A stretch of DNA of 64,000 nt from Fibrobacter succinogenes (GTDB taxonomy: Bacteria > Fibrobacterota > Fibrobacteria > Fibrobacterales > Fibrobacteraceae): assembly GCA_902779055.1 (NCBI GenBank), contig CACZAD010000006.1, positions 1 to 64,000 on the forward strand, written 5' to 3'. Position 1 is the stretch's first letter; the number at the start of each line of letters is the position of its first letter. The notes beneath the pieces were generated by a model, which worked only from the letters and a program-made list of their open reading frames with translations, was not told the DNA's origin and did not search any database. A program made the translations under genes and the position numbers. Below, in pieces: positions 1 through 8,545 of the stretch.

Positions 1-74
1 AAAAAGTGGGCTTTTTAAGGCAAAAACAGGGTTTTAAATTGTGAGCTTTTTGTGAGACGTTAATCGAAAACCCA

Positions 75-147
75 GTATCTACGCGGGACAGGGCAGAGCG
101 TCGGACTCATAACCCGTTGGTTCCCGGTTCAAGTCCGGGAGGCCCCA
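75..147 (+). pseudogene. Degenerate tRNA-Met(CAU)-like sequence
   Basis: The 3' half reads as a tRNA: an anticodon loop CTCATAA, a variable region, a TPsiC arm with a perfect 5-bp stem around TTCAAGT, and a 3' acceptor strand AGGCCCC with discriminator A. CCA is not encoded, as in the tRNA-Val at 47629. The anticodon stem has an A-C mismatch, and the bases where the 5' acceptor strand should lie (GTATCTA) do not pair with AGGCCCC. It may be a decayed tRNA or the 3' remnant left when an element integrated into a tRNA gene. A functional tRNA is unlikely but not excluded. Confidence 0.45.
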
Positions 148-150
148 CTA

Positions 151-186
151 AATAGCGCAATCCATCAGGAATGCGCTATTTTTTTT
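151..186 (+). terminator. Rho-independent terminator after the tRNA-like sequence
   Basis: A 9-bp perfect stem (AATAGCGCA / TGCGCTATT) with a 12-base loop is followed directly by a T run. Confidence 0.8.
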
Positions 187-302
187 ATTCATAAAAACAC
201 AGACAATATTCTCCGTTTCCTAAAGTACACAAGAATCTTTACACTTTTCTTGCCCCAAGACCGATTTGAGTATAGTTTTATATTGGTAAACAAGGGATGA
301 AT

Positions 303-2357
303 ATGAAATTATCAGCTATTGGTTTTTTCGCAGTCACATCACTCGCGCTCGCACACGCAGGAATCAGGGGCAACGTCATCGACGAATCCGGCGCACCGAT
401 CAAAAACGCCACCGTCACCGTCAGGGCGCTTCCAAAACTCGTCGCCAGCGCACGCACCCTCTCTGACGACAAGGGCGCATTCGACTTCGACAAAGCCAAG
501 CTGAACGCAGCCGGCAAAAAGGCCTTGAAAAAAAGAGGGCAGAGCCTGATCGTACGCAAAACGGGATTCCTCCCGGAAACACTCAGCGTCGCCCCCAACA
601 AGAACTACGGTAACATCACCTTAAAACGCGACCCCATCGAAAACAGAATCGACGACCTCATGGCCAGCATGTCCATCGACGACATGATCGCGCAAATGAC
701 ACAGGCGAAAGCCCCGGCAACAACCTGCGGTGGCAAGCTCTGCGGTTCCGCCCTCGAAGGCGGCGGAGCCTACACGGCAGACTTTTACACCAAAGCTTGG
801 AGCCACAAGATTCCCGTCACCTACGGCAAGGACAACGTCCACGGAGTCGCCGACGTTACCGGCGCCACAGTTTTCCCGCACAACATCGGACTTGGAGCCA
901 CACGAGATTCCGCGCTCGTCCGTAAAATCGGGCAAGCCGTCGCCGAAGAAATGTGGGCCGCCCATATCGACCTGAATTTTGCCCCCGCCATCACCGTTCC
1001 GCAAGACGAACGCTGGGGCCGCGTATACGAAGGATTTGGCGAAACGACAGAACTCGCCGTTGACCTCGGAGCAGCATTTGTCCGCGGACAGCAGGGCGAC
1101 AAGAACGACGCCGATTGGCGAGTCATCACGACGCTCAAGCACTTCATTGGCGACGGCGCCACCGAAAAAGGTTACGACCGCGGCAACGCCACCCTAACCG
1201 ACAAGGACATCTACGAAAAATACCTGCCGCCCTACGAAGCCGCCATTGAACAGGGCTCCATGAGCGTCATGGCCAGCTTCAACCAAGTGAACGGGATTCA
1301 CCAGCACGTCGATTCCGCCCGCCTCACCGGCATCCTCAAGACAGAACTCGGATTCGACGGCTACGTCATTGCCGACTGGGAAGGCATCGAAAGCTCCACG
1401 ACACCGGGTGCCGCAGGCGACTACTCCCCCGGACTCGTCACCGGAATTTCATCGAAAGACGCCATCAAGAACGCCATCAACGCAGGCATCGACCTCGCCA
1501 TGGTCCCGCAATCGGCAGAAGCTTTTGTCCGCAACATGAAAGAGCTCGCCGCATCAGGTGACATCAGCGAAGAACGCATCAAGGACGCCACCCGCCGAAT
1601 TTTACGTGCCAAGATCCGCGCCGGAAGAATCGACAACCCGAACGGCCCCGCCGCCTACGTCGGCATCGCCAAGAACATCGGCAGCGCAGAACACCGCCAG
1701 ATTGCACGCGAAGCCGTACAAAAGAGCCTGGTCGTCCTCAAGAACAAAAAGGCGCTCCCGCTCAGCACCAACGGCAAAGTGTTCGTCACCGGAAGCCACG
1801 CCAACAACACCGGATTGCAATGCGGCGCATGGACCAAAAGCTGGCAAGGCGGCACAAGCGACATTCCTGGCGCAACCTCCATCCAGGCCGGATTCGACGA
1901 AGTCGCCAAAGGAACCCGTGTGGCCACCGCCGAAGAAGCCGGCACCATCGTCTACGTGATTGGCGAAACCCCGTACGCCGAATGGTTCGGTGACTACCGC
2001 GGTGAAGACTTCAACAACAAAATCATCAACAAGACCGACGGCAAAGTCGCCTTCAGAACGACAGATTCCGACATCGAGCAGATTAAAGCTTGGAAAGCCG
2101 CAGGCCACAAAGTTGTAGTCGTACTCATCACCGGCCGCCCGCTCCCCATCACCCCGCTCATTGACGCCACCGACGCATTTGTCGTAGCCTGGCTCCCCGG
2201 AAGCGAAGGCGCTGGCGTCGCAGATGTTCTCTTTGGCAAAGTCAAGCCCAGTGGCAAACTCCCCCACACCTGGCCCAAGGACGCCAAGCAGATTCCGATC
2301 AACGTAGGCGACGGCAAAAAGGGATTATTCCCGTACGGATTCGGACTGACGTACTAA
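303..2357 (+). CDS. Secreted glycoside hydrolase family 3 (exo-beta-glucanase/beta-glucosidase type)
   Basis: Likely hydrolyses non-reducing-end glucose from beta-glucans or cellodextrins outside the cytoplasm. Residues 1-19 form a signal peptide. Residues ~20-105 look like a carboxypeptidase-regulatory beta-sandwich, ~108-440 are the GH3 N-terminal barrel and ~470-684 the GH3 C-terminal domain. The nucleophile is Asp358 in VIADWEGI, and the likely acid/base is Glu560 in GETPYAEWFGD, as in barley ExoI-type GH3 enzymes. I chose the ATG at 303 because AAGGG (292-296) lies 6 nt upstream of it and touches the ATG at 297. The 3' end overlaps the convergent antitoxin gene by about 33 bp. Exact substrate is not visible. 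Confidence 0.93.
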   Translation: MKLSAIGFFAVTSLALAHAGIRGNVIDESGAPIKNATVTVRALPKLVASARTLSDDKGAFDFDKAKLNAAGKKALKKRGQSLIVRKTGFLPETLSVAPNKNYGNITLKRDPIENRIDDLMASMSIDDMIAQMTQAKAPATTCGGKLCGSALEGGGAYTADFYTKAWSHKIPVTYGKDNVHGVADVTGATVFPHNIGLGATRDSALVRKIGQAVAEEMWAAHIDLNFAPAITVPQDERWGRVYEGFGETTELAVDLGAAFVRGQQGDKNDADWRVITTLKHFIGDGATEKGYDRGNATLTDKDIYEKYLPPYEAAIEQGSMSVMASFNQVNGIHQHVDSARLTGILKTELGFDGYVIADWEGIESSTTPGAAGDYSPGLVTGISSKDAIKNAINAGIDLAMVPQSAEAFVRNMKELAASGDISEERIKDATRRILRAKIRAGRIDNPNGPAAYVGIAKNIGSAEHRQIAREAVQKSLVVLKNKKALPLSTNGKVFVTGSHANNTGLQCGAWTKSWQGGTSDIPGATSIQAGFDEVAKGTRVATAEEAGTIVYVIGETPYAEWFGDYRGEDFNNKIINKTDGKVAFRTTDSDIEQIKAWKAAGHKVVVVLITGRPLPITPLIDATDAFVVAWLPGSEGAGVADVLFGKVKPSGKLPHTWPKDAKQIPINVGDGKKGLFPYGFGLTY

Positions 2358-3350
2358 GCCGAAACCCGCCTCCAGCATACACTTCTGCGCAAAGCAGTTG
2401 GCCTCGTCCTCTTTTTCAGGATAGTTGTGCGTGATTTCGATGTTCTGCAAGCAGATTCCCTTCTTTCCGTGGTAAAGCACATGCGCAAGCTCATGGAAGA
2501 ACGTGAACCACATCGTTTCACGCTTTTTAAAGCGGTCGTGCAACTGGATCAGCGGAACATCCTTGTACCAGCGGTACATACCGTGAATCGGCGAACTCTT
2601 GAAATTCTGTACGAACAGCACTCGAATGCCAATCTTGCGGCATAACTCCTGCAAGCCCGTCATACAGTCGTCAACCACTTCCGCCTCAGGCGTCCAGTAA
2701 GTAATACGTTTTTCGCGCTTCGGCAACTTTTTGTTTGCTGCCGCAAACGCAATAATCTCAGGAAGTGCTGCCTTAAGCCTTTTGCGAACCGCAGGTTGCC
2801 CCAGCTTTTCCATCGGATCCCGATCCGAAAGAATTTCCCCACGGCGAATCCACGCCGAAGTCGCATACGGGTCCTTGACCTCAGCAAGCGAAATGCGGAA
2901 CGCCACCTTCAGCTGAGCCTTCTTATAATAACCGTCCCACGCCTTCGGCGACGCCACCGCAAAGAACTTGAGCAGAGGCATTAAAGATTTGCTTTCGTCT
3001 TTTTTTTGCTGAACCCATTCGCGGACATTAACCTCCGCAGGGAAGGATGTTTTCCAAAGAGACTGATCCGTCAGCGAAGCCTTGATCTTTTCGCGCGAAA
3101 GGAACTCGTCGTAAGCCATTTGGCGACGCAACCAAAAACTAGCAGGAATATCCGTAACCATTTCCAGCGAAAGCGCTGATTCCGGCGTTATTCGACAATT
3201 TCCCTGCAAAATGTCATTCACCGCCTTAGGCGTGTAGCCCATGCGTGCGGCCAAGTCATTGGCATCAATGCCCATTTCATCCAATTTTTCCGCCAAAGTC
3301 CGACCCGGCGGGGTAACCACAGCTAATTCATCACATCTATAAACCTGCAT
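2325..3350 (-). CDS. higA: HigA-type antitoxin with ImmA/IrrE-like peptidase domain
   Basis: Two domains are visible. An N-terminal XRE helix-turn-helix (residues ~10-65, with GRTLAEKLDEMGI and MGYTPKAVNDILQG) should bind the operator. A C-terminal M78 (ImmA/IrrE-like) metallopeptidase domain carries HELAHVLYH. It would neutralise the toxin encoded just upstream and repress the operon. The ATG at 3350 follows AGGAG by 5 nt; an alternative GTG at 3356 overlaps that Shine-Dalgarno. The gene starts 8 nt after the toxin stop codon, so translation is probably coupled. Whether the HExxH domain is active is unknown; an unusual outcome would be self-processing. Confidence 0.85.
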   Translation of the reverse strand: MQVYRCDELAVVTPPGRTLAEKLDEMGIDANDLAARMGYTPKAVNDILQGNCRITPESALSLEMVTDIPASFWLRRQMAYDEFLSREKIKASLTDQSLWKTSFPAEVNVREWVQQKKDESKSLMPLLKFFAVASPKAWDGYYKKAQLKVAFRISLAEVKDPYATSAWIRRGEILSDRDPMEKLGQPAVRKRLKAALPEIIAFAAANKKLPKREKRITYWTPEAEVVDDCMTGLQELCRKIGIRVLFVQNFKSSPIHGMYRWYKDVPLIQLHDRFKKRETMWFTFFHELAHVLYHGKKGICLQNIEITHNYPEKEDEANCFAQKCMLEAGFGLVRQSESVRE

Positions 3351-3358
3351 AAACACTC

Positions 3359-3682
3359 CTACTTATGATAATCTACAATTTCTAGAATAGAAACAGTTTG
3401 TTCAACAATCAATCCGATGACATTTCCATCACTATTCATAATCGGCTTGAAGATAAGCCGATACGGATGATCCAAATCGCAAGCCCATTGACCAGCTCTA
3501 TTGCCAGTAAGCTCATGATACCGGCCCGGCACCCCTTTTAAATCATCCAAGTTTGCGGCACCACGAAGATCGTTAAGACGTTCCATATAGACATCCGCCC
3601 GTCTTTGACCCATTTTTCTCACAGCATAAGCCCTATCACCTGCACAGCGAGCCAATTCTTTATCTGCGTACACAACCTGCAT
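3359..3682 (-). CDS. higB: HigB-like toxin of the RelE/ParE superfamily
   Basis: This 107-residue protein has the short RelE/HigB pattern: an N-terminal basic helical part (CAGDRAYAVRKMGQRRADVY), a GVPGRYHELTGNRAGQWACD strand region and a PYRLIFKP strand. HigB toxins are ribosome-dependent mRNA endonucleases; that activity is inferred from family and context. It precedes its antitoxin, the order typical of higBA. A GAGG Shine-Dalgarno sits about 6 nt before the ATG. The promoter and an inverted-repeat operator lie at 3700-3749. Confidence 0.85.
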   Translation of the reverse strand: MQVVYADKELARCAGDRAYAVRKMGQRRADVYMERLNDLRGAANLDDLKGVPGRYHELTGNRAGQWACDLDHPYRLIFKPIMNSDGNVIGLIVEQTVSILEIVDYHK

Positions 3683-3699
3683 TCAAACCTCATAATTTT

Positions 3700-3749
3700 A
3701 CTACACCTATAATATAACTTAAAATTTTAATAGAAGCAATAGGTGCAGT
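3700..3749 (-). promoter_or_regulatory. higBA promoter embedded in an inverted-repeat operator
   Basis: Read on the minus strand, TTGCTT (3734-3739) and TATATT (3711-3716) are separated by 17 bp. Two 11-bp arms, ACTACACCTAT at 3700-3710 and ATAGGTGCAGT at 3739-3749, form an inverted repeat with one mismatch. One arm abuts the -10 and the other touches the -35. This is the arrangement expected for autorepression by HigA. Confidence 0.72.
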
Positions 3750-3818
3750 ATTTTCATTAAAGCATCATCAAAAATCAGTCCCCCTTGACAGGGAAAATAC
3801 GAGGAGAAAAGGTTACTG

Positions 3819-3850
3819 CCCCCCCCCAAAAAAAAACTTAGAGGGGGGGG
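3819..3850. repeat. Poly-C/poly-A/poly-G inverted repeat
   Basis: Nine C, nine A, a short spacer and eight G lie in order, so the C and G tracts can pair in a hairpin. It is located in the gap between the toxin promoter and the polysaccharide cluster. Function unknown; homopolymers of this length are prone to slippage in replication and sequencing. Confidence 0.7.
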
Positions 3851-3979
3851 AAATGATATTCCCGAACGGGGAAAAAATCAAAATTTCCAAATTAAAGTAT
3901 TATAGCTCAAGAGAAACCAACAACACTCCAAAAGAAATTATATATTACGCTTTGTAAACAATTAGGGATGTGTAGAGCA

Positions 3980-5113
3980 ATGAGAATTCCTTTTAACCAG
4001 CCCCCATTTGTCGGGCAAGAGATTGAATACGTACGGCAAGCCGTCGAAAGTGGCCGCATTTGTGGAGACGGGCAATTCAACCAAAAATGCCACGCCTGGC
4101 TACAAAACAAAACAGGATGCGCCCGTGCGCTCCTCACTACAAGCTGCACGCACGCCCTTGAAATGTCAGCGTTGCTATGCAACATCCAGCCCGGCGACGA
4201 AGTCATTATGCCGTCGTTCACGTTCGTCTCCACCGCCGATGCGTTCGCCATGCGCGGGGCCAAATGCGTATTCGTGGACATTCGCCCCGACACCATGAAT
4301 CTCGACGAAAAACTGGTAGAAGGAGCCATCACAGAAAAGACTCGCGCCATCGTCCCGGTACACTACGCCGGAGTCGCCTGCGAAATGGACACCATCAACG
4401 CCATCGCCAAAAAGCACAACTTATTCGTCATCGAAGATGCGGCACAAGGAATGATGTCTACATACAAAGGGCGCTCGCTAGGAGCGCTCGGTGACTTTGG
4501 CTGCTACAGTTTCCACGAAACCAAGAACTACAGTATGGGCGAAGGCGGAGCCATTCTCATTTCAGACAAGAAATACGCCGATCACGCCGAAATCATCCGT
4601 GAAAAGGGAACAAACCGAGTGCAGTTCCACCGTGGCGAAGTCGACAAATACACGTGGGTCGAACTTGGTTCCAGCTACCTGCCAAGCGAACTCAACGCAG
4701 CCTACCTTTACGCAGAACTCGAAAGCGCGCAAAAAATTTTCGACAACCGTATGGCAAGCTGGAACGCCTACCGTGAACGCTTGCACCCCCTAGAAGACGC
4801 AGGTGATGTGCAACTGCCGTACATTCCAGCGGAATGCAGCCACAACGCGCATATGTTCTACCTGAAGGTCGCCGATCTAAAAACGCGCACAGCCCTCATT
4901 GCACACCTCGTCAAGAACGGAATCCTTGCCGTCTTCCACTACGTACCGCTCCACAACGCCCCCGCAGGCAAACGCTATGGACGATTCTACGGCAATGACG
5001 TTTACACCACCCGCGAAAGCGACCGTCTGTTGCGACTCCCAATGTTCTATGGATTGAAACCAGACGATTTGGAATTTGTGTGTGACAAAGTAAAAGAATT
5101 TTTCGGGAAGTAA
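3980..5113 (+). CDS. wecE: dTDP-4-amino-4,6-dideoxygalactose transaminase (WecE-like DegT family)
   Basis: A PLP-dependent sugar aminotransferase that converts a nucleotide-linked 4-keto-6-deoxyhexose to the 4-amino sugar. The sequence follows E. coli WecE closely from the first residues (IPFNQPPFVG), through PGDEVIMPSFTFVSTADAF and VPVHYAGVACEMDTI, to the PLP lysine in FHETKNYS. WecE homologues begin at MxIPFN, so I take the ATG at 3980 rather than 3968, which directly touches AGGG. It heads the surface-polysaccharide cluster and is followed 6 nt later by an ATP-grasp gene. The actual sugar in this organism is inferred. Confidence 0.9.
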   Translation: MRIPFNQPPFVGQEIEYVRQAVESGRICGDGQFNQKCHAWLQNKTGCARALLTTSCTHALEMSALLCNIQPGDEVIMPSFTFVSTADAFAMRGAKCVFVDIRPDTMNLDEKLVEGAITEKTRAIVPVHYAGVACEMDTINAIAKKHNLFVIEDAAQGMMSTYKGRSLGALGDFGCYSFHETKNYSMGEGGAILISDKKYADHAEIIREKGTNRVQFHRGEVDKYTWVELGSSYLPSELNAAYLYAELESAQKIFDNRMASWNAYRERLHPLEDAGDVQLPYIPAECSHNAHMFYLKVADLKTRTALIAHLVKNGILAVFHYVPLHNAPAGKRYGRFYGNDVYTTRESDRLLRLPMFYGLKPDDLEFVCDKVKEFFGK

Positions 5114-5119
5114 AAAGAA

Positions 5120-6316
5120 ATGGAGCAAAGCAATCCACAAAAAAAACTTTTGCTATTAGGTGGAGGCCACGCCGAAATTCCGCTCATCAAGGCAGCACAG
5201 GAACTCGGCTGGTACGTGATTACCACAGGGAACGCCCGCGAAGGGCTCGGCCACCCCTATGCCAACAAGAACGTTTTTGCAGACTTTAGCGATAAAGAAG
5301 CCATGCTCTCCCTCGCCCGCAGCGAAAACGTACAAGCAGTTTGTTCAGGCTGTAATGATTTTGCCCTGCTTTCGACCGTTTATGTTTGCGAAAAGCTCGG
5401 ACTACCTGGGCACGATTCTTATGCGACAAGTCTTGAAATTCACCACAAGGACAGGTATCGCGCACTTGCGACAAGACTAGGAATACCGACACCGCGAGCC
5501 ATCGTTGTTCGAAGCGCCTCAGATTTTGACTCAGCCATAGCGCAGCTCACCTTCCCTATCATCGTCAAACCCGTTGATTTGACCGGTGGCAAGGGCATCC
5601 ACCGTGCCGCAAATATCGAAGAAGCGTGCGCAGCCTACAAAGACGCCAGCTGCCGTACCCGCCAAGACCACATCGTGGTCGAAGAATTCGTACAAGGCAC
5701 GAACCACGGATTCTCCGCTATGCTCGTGAACGGCAAAGTCGCATTCGCCTTTGCCGACAACGAACAGTATTACCTCAACAAGTACATGGTCTCGGGCGCA
5801 AACACGCCAAGCACCACAAGCGCAGCGGGACTCGCCAAGCTCCGCGACTACAGCGAACGCATCGCCCGCGAATTGCACCTTGTCGATGGCATTTTGCACA
5901 TTCAGTACATCGAAAAAGCAGACGGCACACCAGTCATCATCGAAATTTGCCGCCGCCCGCCAGGAGATCTGTACATCAAATTCGTCAAATACGCCACCGG
6001 AATCGACTACCCAAAATTCATCGTGATGGCAGAAACTGGAATGGACATCTCAAGCATCGCCGATGTATCCACGCAAGGATTCTGGCTCAGGCACTGCATT
6101 ATGGCAGACCAAGAAGGAATTGTCCGCGGCGTCACCTTCGCCCCAGAAATTCAGAAGAACATTGTCGAAAAATTTCTGTGGTACAAGCCGGGCGAATCTA
6201 TTTCAGACAAGCTCTTATACAAAGCAGGCATCGTATTTTTCAAGTTCGACACGTTAGCCGAAATGCAAGACAAAACCGCAAGAATGGTCGACCTCGTGAA
6301 AATAATCACCGAGTAA
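5120..6316 (+). CDS. ATP-grasp enzyme of the polysaccharide cluster
   Basis: This 398-residue protein has a pre-ATP-grasp Rossmann-like part (LLLLGGGHAEIPLIKAAQEL, ~8-30), and an ATP-grasp fold with the glycine-rich loop KPVDLTGGKG (~150-160) and the metal/ATP segment PVIIEICRRPPGD (~273-285). Such enzymes ligate a carboxylate to an amine via an acyl phosphate. Next to a sugar aminotransferase, acylation of the new amino sugar with an amino acid or other carboxylate is an attractive inference. No substrate signature is visible. Confidence 0.8.
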   Translation: MEQSNPQKKLLLLGGGHAEIPLIKAAQELGWYVITTGNAREGLGHPYANKNVFADFSDKEAMLSLARSENVQAVCSGCNDFALLSTVYVCEKLGLPGHDSYATSLEIHHKDRYRALATRLGIPTPRAIVVRSASDFDSAIAQLTFPIIVKPVDLTGGKGIHRAANIEEACAAYKDASCRTRQDHIVVEEFVQGTNHGFSAMLVNGKVAFAFADNEQYYLNKYMVSGANTPSTTSAAGLAKLRDYSERIARELHLVDGILHIQYIEKADGTPVIIEICRRPPGDLYIKFVKYATGIDYPKFIVMAETGMDISSIADVSTQGFWLRHCIMADQEGIVRGVTFAPEIQKNIVEKFLWYKPGESISDKLLYKAGIVFFKFDTLAEMQDKTARMVDLVKIITE

Positions 6317-6330
6317 TTTAAGATGTACCC

Positions 6331-6343
6331 TTCGGCAAGCTCA
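6331..6343. repeat. TTCGGCAAGCTCA dispersed element, copy 1
   Basis: The 13-base word is flanked here by CCC and GGG, giving a small hairpin. The same word is found at 28778-28790 nested inside a REP-like palindrome. Confidence 0.6.
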
Positions 6344-6354
6344 GGGAGCATTCT

Positions 6355-6382
6355 CTCGTCTTTCGTCTCTCGTCTTTCGTCT
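6355..6382 (+). repeat. Heptamer array NTCGTCT x4
   Basis: Four consecutive 7-mers CTCGTCT, TTCGTCT, CTCGTCT and TTCGTCT lie 24 nt before the oxidoreductase start. See also the arrays at 35623, 59970 and 63916. Confidence 0.8.
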
Positions 6383-6406
6383 AATCCTTTACTATATTCA
6401 AAAACG

Positions 6407-7546
6407 ATGAAAAAAGAACCCTACCAAATCGCGTTTATCGGAGGCGGAATCAATTCAGCCATCGGCGAAGTCCACAAGGCTGCAAGCCAGATGGACGGCC
6501 ATTTTGAACTCGTAGCCGGCGCATTCAGCACGCACGCCGAGACAAACCGCGAAACCGCCCGCACCTGGGGCGTCGCCGAAGAACGCACGTACGCGAATTA
6601 TCAAGATTTATTGCAAGCCGAAAAAGGCAAACTCGACGCCGTCGTAGTGCTCGCACCGACAGACTATCACAAAGACATCGTCATCGATGCACTCAAAGCA
6701 GGTTACCCCGTCATTTGCGAAAAGTCGCTTGCCACAAGCGTCGCCGAAGGCGAAACCATCGCAAAAGTTGTCGCCGAGACAAAAGGATTTTTCTGCACAA
6801 CCTACAACTACACCGGCTACCCGATGATCCGCGAACTCAAGCAGTTCATCGCCGATGGCAAACTCGGAAAAATCCAGCAAGTGCAAGTCGAAATGCCGCA
6901 AGAAGGCTTTATGCGCCTGGGCGCCAACAACGAACCGCCCAAGCCGCAAAGCTGGCGACTCAAGGACACCGTGATTCCGAAAATTTCACTCGACCTCGGC
7001 AGTCACCTGCACAACATGATTTACTTTTTGACCGGCGAACGCCCCGAACACATCGTCGCCGACCAGACAACCTTCGGGCTCTTCCCGCAAATCGTCGACA
7101 ACGTGGGAGCCCTCGTGCAATACACGAACAACGTCCGTGCGCAAATCTGGTTCAGCAAAACTGCACTCGGCAACCGCAATGGGCTGCGCATCCGCGTTTA
7201 CGGCAGCGAAGGCAGCGCCGAATGGTTCCAGCTAGAACCCGAAACGCTCAAGACATGCGACCTGCGCGGCAACGTGAGCCTCCGCGACCGCACCGGCGAC
7301 GTCAAAATCGCCAACCAGCAGCGTTACAACCGCTTCAAGGCAGGACACCCCGCCGGCTTCATCGAAGCATTCGCGAACTACTACAAAGACATCGCCGATT
7401 GCCTCAACCAGTATTTTGCCACCGGCAGCTTCAAAAGCCAGTACGTATGCGGCATCCGCACATCGCTCGAAGGCCTCGCCATGATGCAAGCCGCCGCCAA
7501 GTCCGCCCAAAGCAACAAGTGGGAATCCGTTCAGCAAAGGTTCTAG
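6407..7546 (+). CDS. Gfo/Idh/MocA-family NAD(P)-dependent oxidoreductase
   Basis: A 379-residue dehydrogenase with an N-terminal Rossmann motif (IAFIGGGINSAIGEVH, ~6-21) and the family signature around VICEKSLATSVAEGE, where the Glu-Lys pair contacts cofactor and substrate. It probably oxidises or reduces a (nucleotide) sugar for the cell-surface glycan. The open frame continues upstream to 6323, but that stretch is the TTCGGCAAGCTCA element and the heptamer array, so the ATG at 6407 is chosen. The following gene starts on the next base after its stop codon. Confidence 0.88.
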   Translation: MKKEPYQIAFIGGGINSAIGEVHKAASQMDGHFELVAGAFSTHAETNRETARTWGVAEERTYANYQDLLQAEKGKLDAVVVLAPTDYHKDIVIDALKAGYPVICEKSLATSVAEGETIAKVVAETKGFFCTTYNYTGYPMIRELKQFIADGKLGKIQQVQVEMPQEGFMRLGANNEPPKPQSWRLKDTVIPKISLDLGSHLHNMIYFLTGERPEHIVADQTTFGLFPQIVDNVGALVQYTNNVRAQIWFSKTALGNRNGLRIRVYGSEGSAEWFQLEPETLKTCDLRGNVSLRDRTGDVKIANQQRYNRFKAGHPAGFIEAFANYYKDIADCLNQYFATGSFKSQYVCGIRTSLEGLAMMQAAAKSAQSNKWESVQQRF

Positions 7547-8467
7547 ATGAAACTCTCTTTTGTAATTCCCTGTTACCGTAGCGAAAACACAATTTCGGCA
7601 GTCGTCCAAGAAATCCGCGAAACAATCGCCACGCGCCCAAGCACCGAATACGAAATCGTACTCGTCAACGACTGTAGCCCCGACAACGTTTGGCAAGTCA
7701 TCAAGAAGCTTGCCGCCGAAGACACGCACATCAAAGGAATATGCCTCGCCAAAAATTTTGGGCAGCACAGCGCACTGATGGCCGGCTACGGACAAGCCAC
7801 CGGTGATTACATCATCAGCCTCGATGATGACGGACAAACACCCGCCAGCGAAAGCTTCAAGCTCGTCGACAAAATCGAAGAAGGCTACGACGTCGTTTAC
7901 GGCTATTACAAGCACTCCGCGCAACACCTGTTCCGCCGCTTTGGCAGCTGGGTCAACAAGAAAATGGCAGAAGCCATCATTGGCCAACCCAAGACGCTTC
8001 ATACCACAAGCTTCTTCATTATGCGCAAGTTCATCGCCGATGAAATCGTGCGCTACCCCCACCCCTTCGCCTACATCAGCGGACTCGTTTTCCGCGCCAC
8101 CAAGAGCCTTGGCAATGTAGAAGTCGAACACCGCCACCGCATAGAAGGCGAATCCGGCTACACGCTCACAGGCCTCATTCGACTCTGGATTAACGGTTTT
8201 ACCGCATTCTCCGTGAAGCCCCTCCGTGCCGCCACCTTCATCGGAATCCTCTGCGCCCTCGTAGGCTTTGGTGCAGGCCTCTTTGTCATTTACAAAAAGC
8301 TCATGTTTCCCGAAGTCCCCGTCGGCTACACCAGCATGCTCGCCACCATACTCTTTACCGGAGGCATGATTATGCTTTTGCTTGGGCTCATCGGCGAATA
8401 CGTCGGCCGCATCTACATCAGCATCAATCAGTCACCGCAATACGTTGTGCGTGAGCGGACGTTTTAA
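7547..8467 (+). CDS. Membrane-anchored GT2 glycosyltransferase (polyprenyl-phosphate sugar transferase type)
   Basis: The N-terminal GT-A domain has SFVIPCYRSENTI, the UDP-binding LVNDCSPDN and the DxD-like SLDDDGQ. The C-terminus has two long hydrophobic helices (~225-250 and ~265-290) ending in GEYVGRIYISINQSPQYVV, the layout of DPM1/GtrB/ArnC enzymes that load a sugar onto undecaprenyl phosphate. The ATG directly follows the preceding stop codon, so translation is coupled to the oxidoreductase. It is the last GC-rich gene before the composition change near 8500. Confidence 0.88.
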   Translation: MKLSFVIPCYRSENTISAVVQEIRETIATRPSTEYEIVLVNDCSPDNVWQVIKKLAAEDTHIKGICLAKNFGQHSALMAGYGQATGDYIISLDDDGQTPASESFKLVDKIEEGYDVVYGYYKHSAQHLFRRFGSWVNKKMAEAIIGQPKTLHTTSFFIMRKFIADEIVRYPHPFAYISGLVFRATKSLGNVEVEHRHRIEGESGYTLTGLIRLWINGFTAFSVKPLRAATFIGILCALVGFGAGLFVIYKKLMFPEVPVGYTSMLATILFTGGMIMLLLGLIGEYVGRIYISINQSPQYVVRERTF

Positions 8468-8545
8468 GCCCATCGAATTCGAGGGGTTTAAACCAAGATA
8501 TTACAACCATATTATGACCGTGATTCGCCAAAATAAATATCCCTA

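Noticed and set aside
250..276. TTGCCC/TATAGT promoter for the GH3 gene
   Set aside because: The spacer is only 15 bp and the boxes are weak, so I do not call it.
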